A program made the translations under genes and the position numbers. Below, piece after piece: positions 62,713 through 64,000 of a stretch of DNA of 64,000 nt. The notes under the pieces are model-generated. The model did no database searches, was not told the DNA's origin, and saw only the letters and a program-made list of their open reading frames with translations. The stretch's first letter is position 1; the number at the start of each line of letters is the position of its first letter. The DNA comes from an uncultured bacterium (GTDB taxonomy: Bacteria > Actinomycetota > Coriobacteriia > Coriobacteriales > Atopobiaceae), in NCBI GenBank assembly GCA_905214865.1, contig CAJMNO010000011.1:1-64000 (forward strand), given 5' to 3'.

Positions 62713-63756
62713 TTACCGTAGGAAAGTCTCAAACTTTTTCGCAGATGTGCGCATCTCGCTGACCGTGTTGCTGTTGGAGCACATCAGCTCGATGTGCAGA
62801 CCCGAATTCGAAGTCACGAGCACGCTTCCGTATTCACAGATAGGCACCTGCTTGTTGTTCTTGAAGCGTTTGTCGGGCGTCCCGTTCTTGTTCACCTTGA
62901 GCCACGTCTGCCCTATGACCTTCGCGTCCTTGGGGACAGGGTCCGTCTCCACGAAGTGTGACATGCCAAAGTCCATGTCGAGGTCCGCATAGCTGATGGC
63001 GCCCACGTCTGTCCTCGCGACGACGAGGACCTTGTCGGGCAGGAAGTAGACGCGCTGCTTGCGCAGCTTCAGGCCGAACGGCTGGACGTTGGACTCCACG
63101 AAGAACGGCAGCTTGTTGGTTGCCCTGGCCGGAATCCTCTTGACGCCGCGCGCCGCCCCGCCGCTCGTCTTCCTGTCCAGGCTGGTCTCGGAGACCGTCT
63201 GCCAGAACCTGTTGTTCTTGTTTAGGCTCATCCAGATCGCGGAGAGGTCTTCATAGGCGGCCCGCGACTCGTCGTCGAACGAGTACTCCATCGGTACCCT
63301 CATCTTCGAGCGGACGACAATCTTGAGAACGGCGCCAGCGAACGCCGTGAGGATGAAGGGCGGGAGGGCTGCGAGGATTATCGTCGCGATCAGCCAAGAG
63401 CTGAGGTAATCGAGCCTCTGCGCCTTCCTCATCTGGGCAAGCAGCTCCTCGTACTCCGCCGGCTGGTAGTCGCCAGCATTCACGCTCTCCGTGCTTACGG
63501 CGTTCGAAACCTCCGCCTGCTGCGAATGGCTTGCTCCACGGGCGTGGCTCTCTGAGCTCGGGCGCTTACTCTTACCGCTCTCGCTGACGTACGAGAGCCC
63601 AGTGCCCGGTATCGAGTACGTCCGTCGCGAGGAGCCCTTCGCTGTTTTCGTGTAGCGGTAGCCCTTCGTGCCCCAGCTGTACCCGATGCCGCTCTTGCTG
63701 ACGTTGACGCGGAATCCTCCGCCCAAGTTGACGCTCTTCCGAAAACGCACACCCAA
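62713..63756 (-). CDS. DUF4236 protein
   Basis: 347 residues. The N terminus from the TTG at 63756 reads (M)GVRFRKSVNLGGGFRVNVSKSGIGYSWG, TKGYRYTKTAKG: the DUF4236 module. A GAGGAGG site eight bases upstream supports this unusual TTG start over the ATG at 63777. Two membrane-like stretches lie near 120-150. The C-terminal half (FFVESNVQPFGLKLRKQRVYFLPDKVLVV) is beta-rich. The function is not known to me. Its G+C content looks lower than that of the core genes, which fits transfer. Confidence 0.75.
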   Translation of the reverse strand: MGVRFRKSVNLGGGFRVNVSKSGIGYSWGTKGYRYTKTAKGSSRRTYSIPGTGLSYVSESGKSKRPSSESHARGASHSQQAEVSNAVSTESVNAGDYQPAEYEELLAQMRKAQRLDYLSSWLIATIILAALPPFILTAFAGAVLKIVVRSKMRVPMEYSFDDESRAAYEDLSAIWMSLNKNNRFWQTVSETSLDRKTSGGAARGVKRIPARATNKLPFFVESNVQPFGLKLRKQRVYFLPDKVLVVARTDVGAISYADLDMDFGMSHFVETDPVPKDAKVIGQTWLKVNKNGTPDKRFKNNKQVPICEYGSVLVTSNSGLHIELMCSNSNTVSEMRTSAKKFETFLR

Positions 63757-63819
63757 GGTACATTCCTCCTCAATCACCGCATGTCTGCGGGGTCAGCCTT
63801 AAGCCCGACCAAGACCTTA

Positions 63820-64000
63820 TCATGCCGTTGCGCACTTGATAACCTTGGTGTAGTTAGGCATATTGGCCCATGTCGCTGAGACCTTGCTCTGGGCCGGGTC
63901 GATGGCATACGCATCATGTATGAGAACTGGGCCTATCGTGATGGCCCGAAGTATCGGAAGTAGTTCAGCTCTAAGTCTACTTTCGACACAGAGCTCTGGC
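63820..64000 (-). CDS. partial hypothetical protein cut by the window edge
   Basis: The last 59 codons are open from the window edge to a TGA at 63820-63822. The product ends with AELLPILRAITIGPVLIHDA, then YAIDPAQSKVSATWANMPNY and TKVIKCATA. The composition is convincing for a real C terminus. I do not recognise the family. It lies upstream of the DUF4236 gene on the same strand. Confidence 0.5.
   Translation of the reverse strand, partial: PELCVESRLRAELLPILRAITIGPVLIHDAYAIDPAQSKVSATWANMPNYTKVIKCATA

Overview
The window is GC-rich (roughly two thirds G+C by eye) chromosomal DNA of a Gram-positive actinobacterium. The best guess is a member of the Coriobacteriia close to Olsenella (family Atopobiaceae). 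The pointers are CarD, MurT/GatD, an AmaP/DUF2273/Asp23 envelope operon, DUF4430 surface proteins next to an ECF transporter, and a heterodimeric ABC exporter with its MarR regulator. The genus is inferred from gene content, not from a marker gene.

Layout. 1-800: a frameshifted gene remnant followed by five 31-bp repeats at a 41-bp period. 800-7700: acylphosphatase, DegV, a tannase-like lipoprotein that lacks catalytic residues, CarD, an ACT protein, citrate synthase and a HAD phosphatase. 7700-8790: repeat arrays. 8790-27740: Kup, an S10 peptidase, the rRNA methyltransferase RlmKL, a phosphohexomutase, a C39-like protein without its cysteine, GtrA, ArgR, PBP1A, TyrRS, a U32 protein, a NifU-like protein and Lgt. 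27740-40300: a leader resembling a cobalamin riboswitch, a 2141-residue surface protein, a second DUF4430 protein, EcfT, a fused EcfA-EcfA', EcfS and an SGNH hydrolase. This looks like one surface-capture and import system, probably for a corrinoid. 40400-42360: YebC and a membrane J-domain protein. 42360-43560: repeat arrays. 43600-49480: AmaP/DUF2273/Asp23, MurT/GatD, a ribokinase-like kinase and an acyltransferase. 49680-51030: repeat arrays. 51058-59350: an SRAP protein, MarR with an ABC exporter pair, a DUF4012 protein and a CPBP protease. 59590 to the end: tRNA-Pro(GGG) followed by what looks like an integrated element (three small helix-turn-helix proteins, a replication-initiator-like protein carrying palindromes in its own 3' end, a DnaC-like ATPase, a DUF4236 protein and a gene cut by the window edge).

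The most unusual signal is a pair of related 48-bp imperfect palindrome families in three intergenic regions: 11 copies with centre GTGTACAC and at least 12 with centre GAGTGCTC or GAGCACTC. Copies within a block start 72, 83-84, 104-105 or 115-117 bp apart. These are close to 7, 8, 10 and 11 turns of DNA, so the copies lie on one face of the helix. No repeat-linked transposase and no cas gene is present. A multi-site DNA-binding protein or a chromosome-organising function fits better than CRISPR. Two further phased arrays occur: the 31-bp repeats at 462-655, and three GCGGACA/TGTCCGC palindromes at 61443-61534.

The + strand carries most genes. It also carries about 19 copies of the octamer GGGGAGAG against about 2 on the other strand, as expected for a polarised chromosomal motif.
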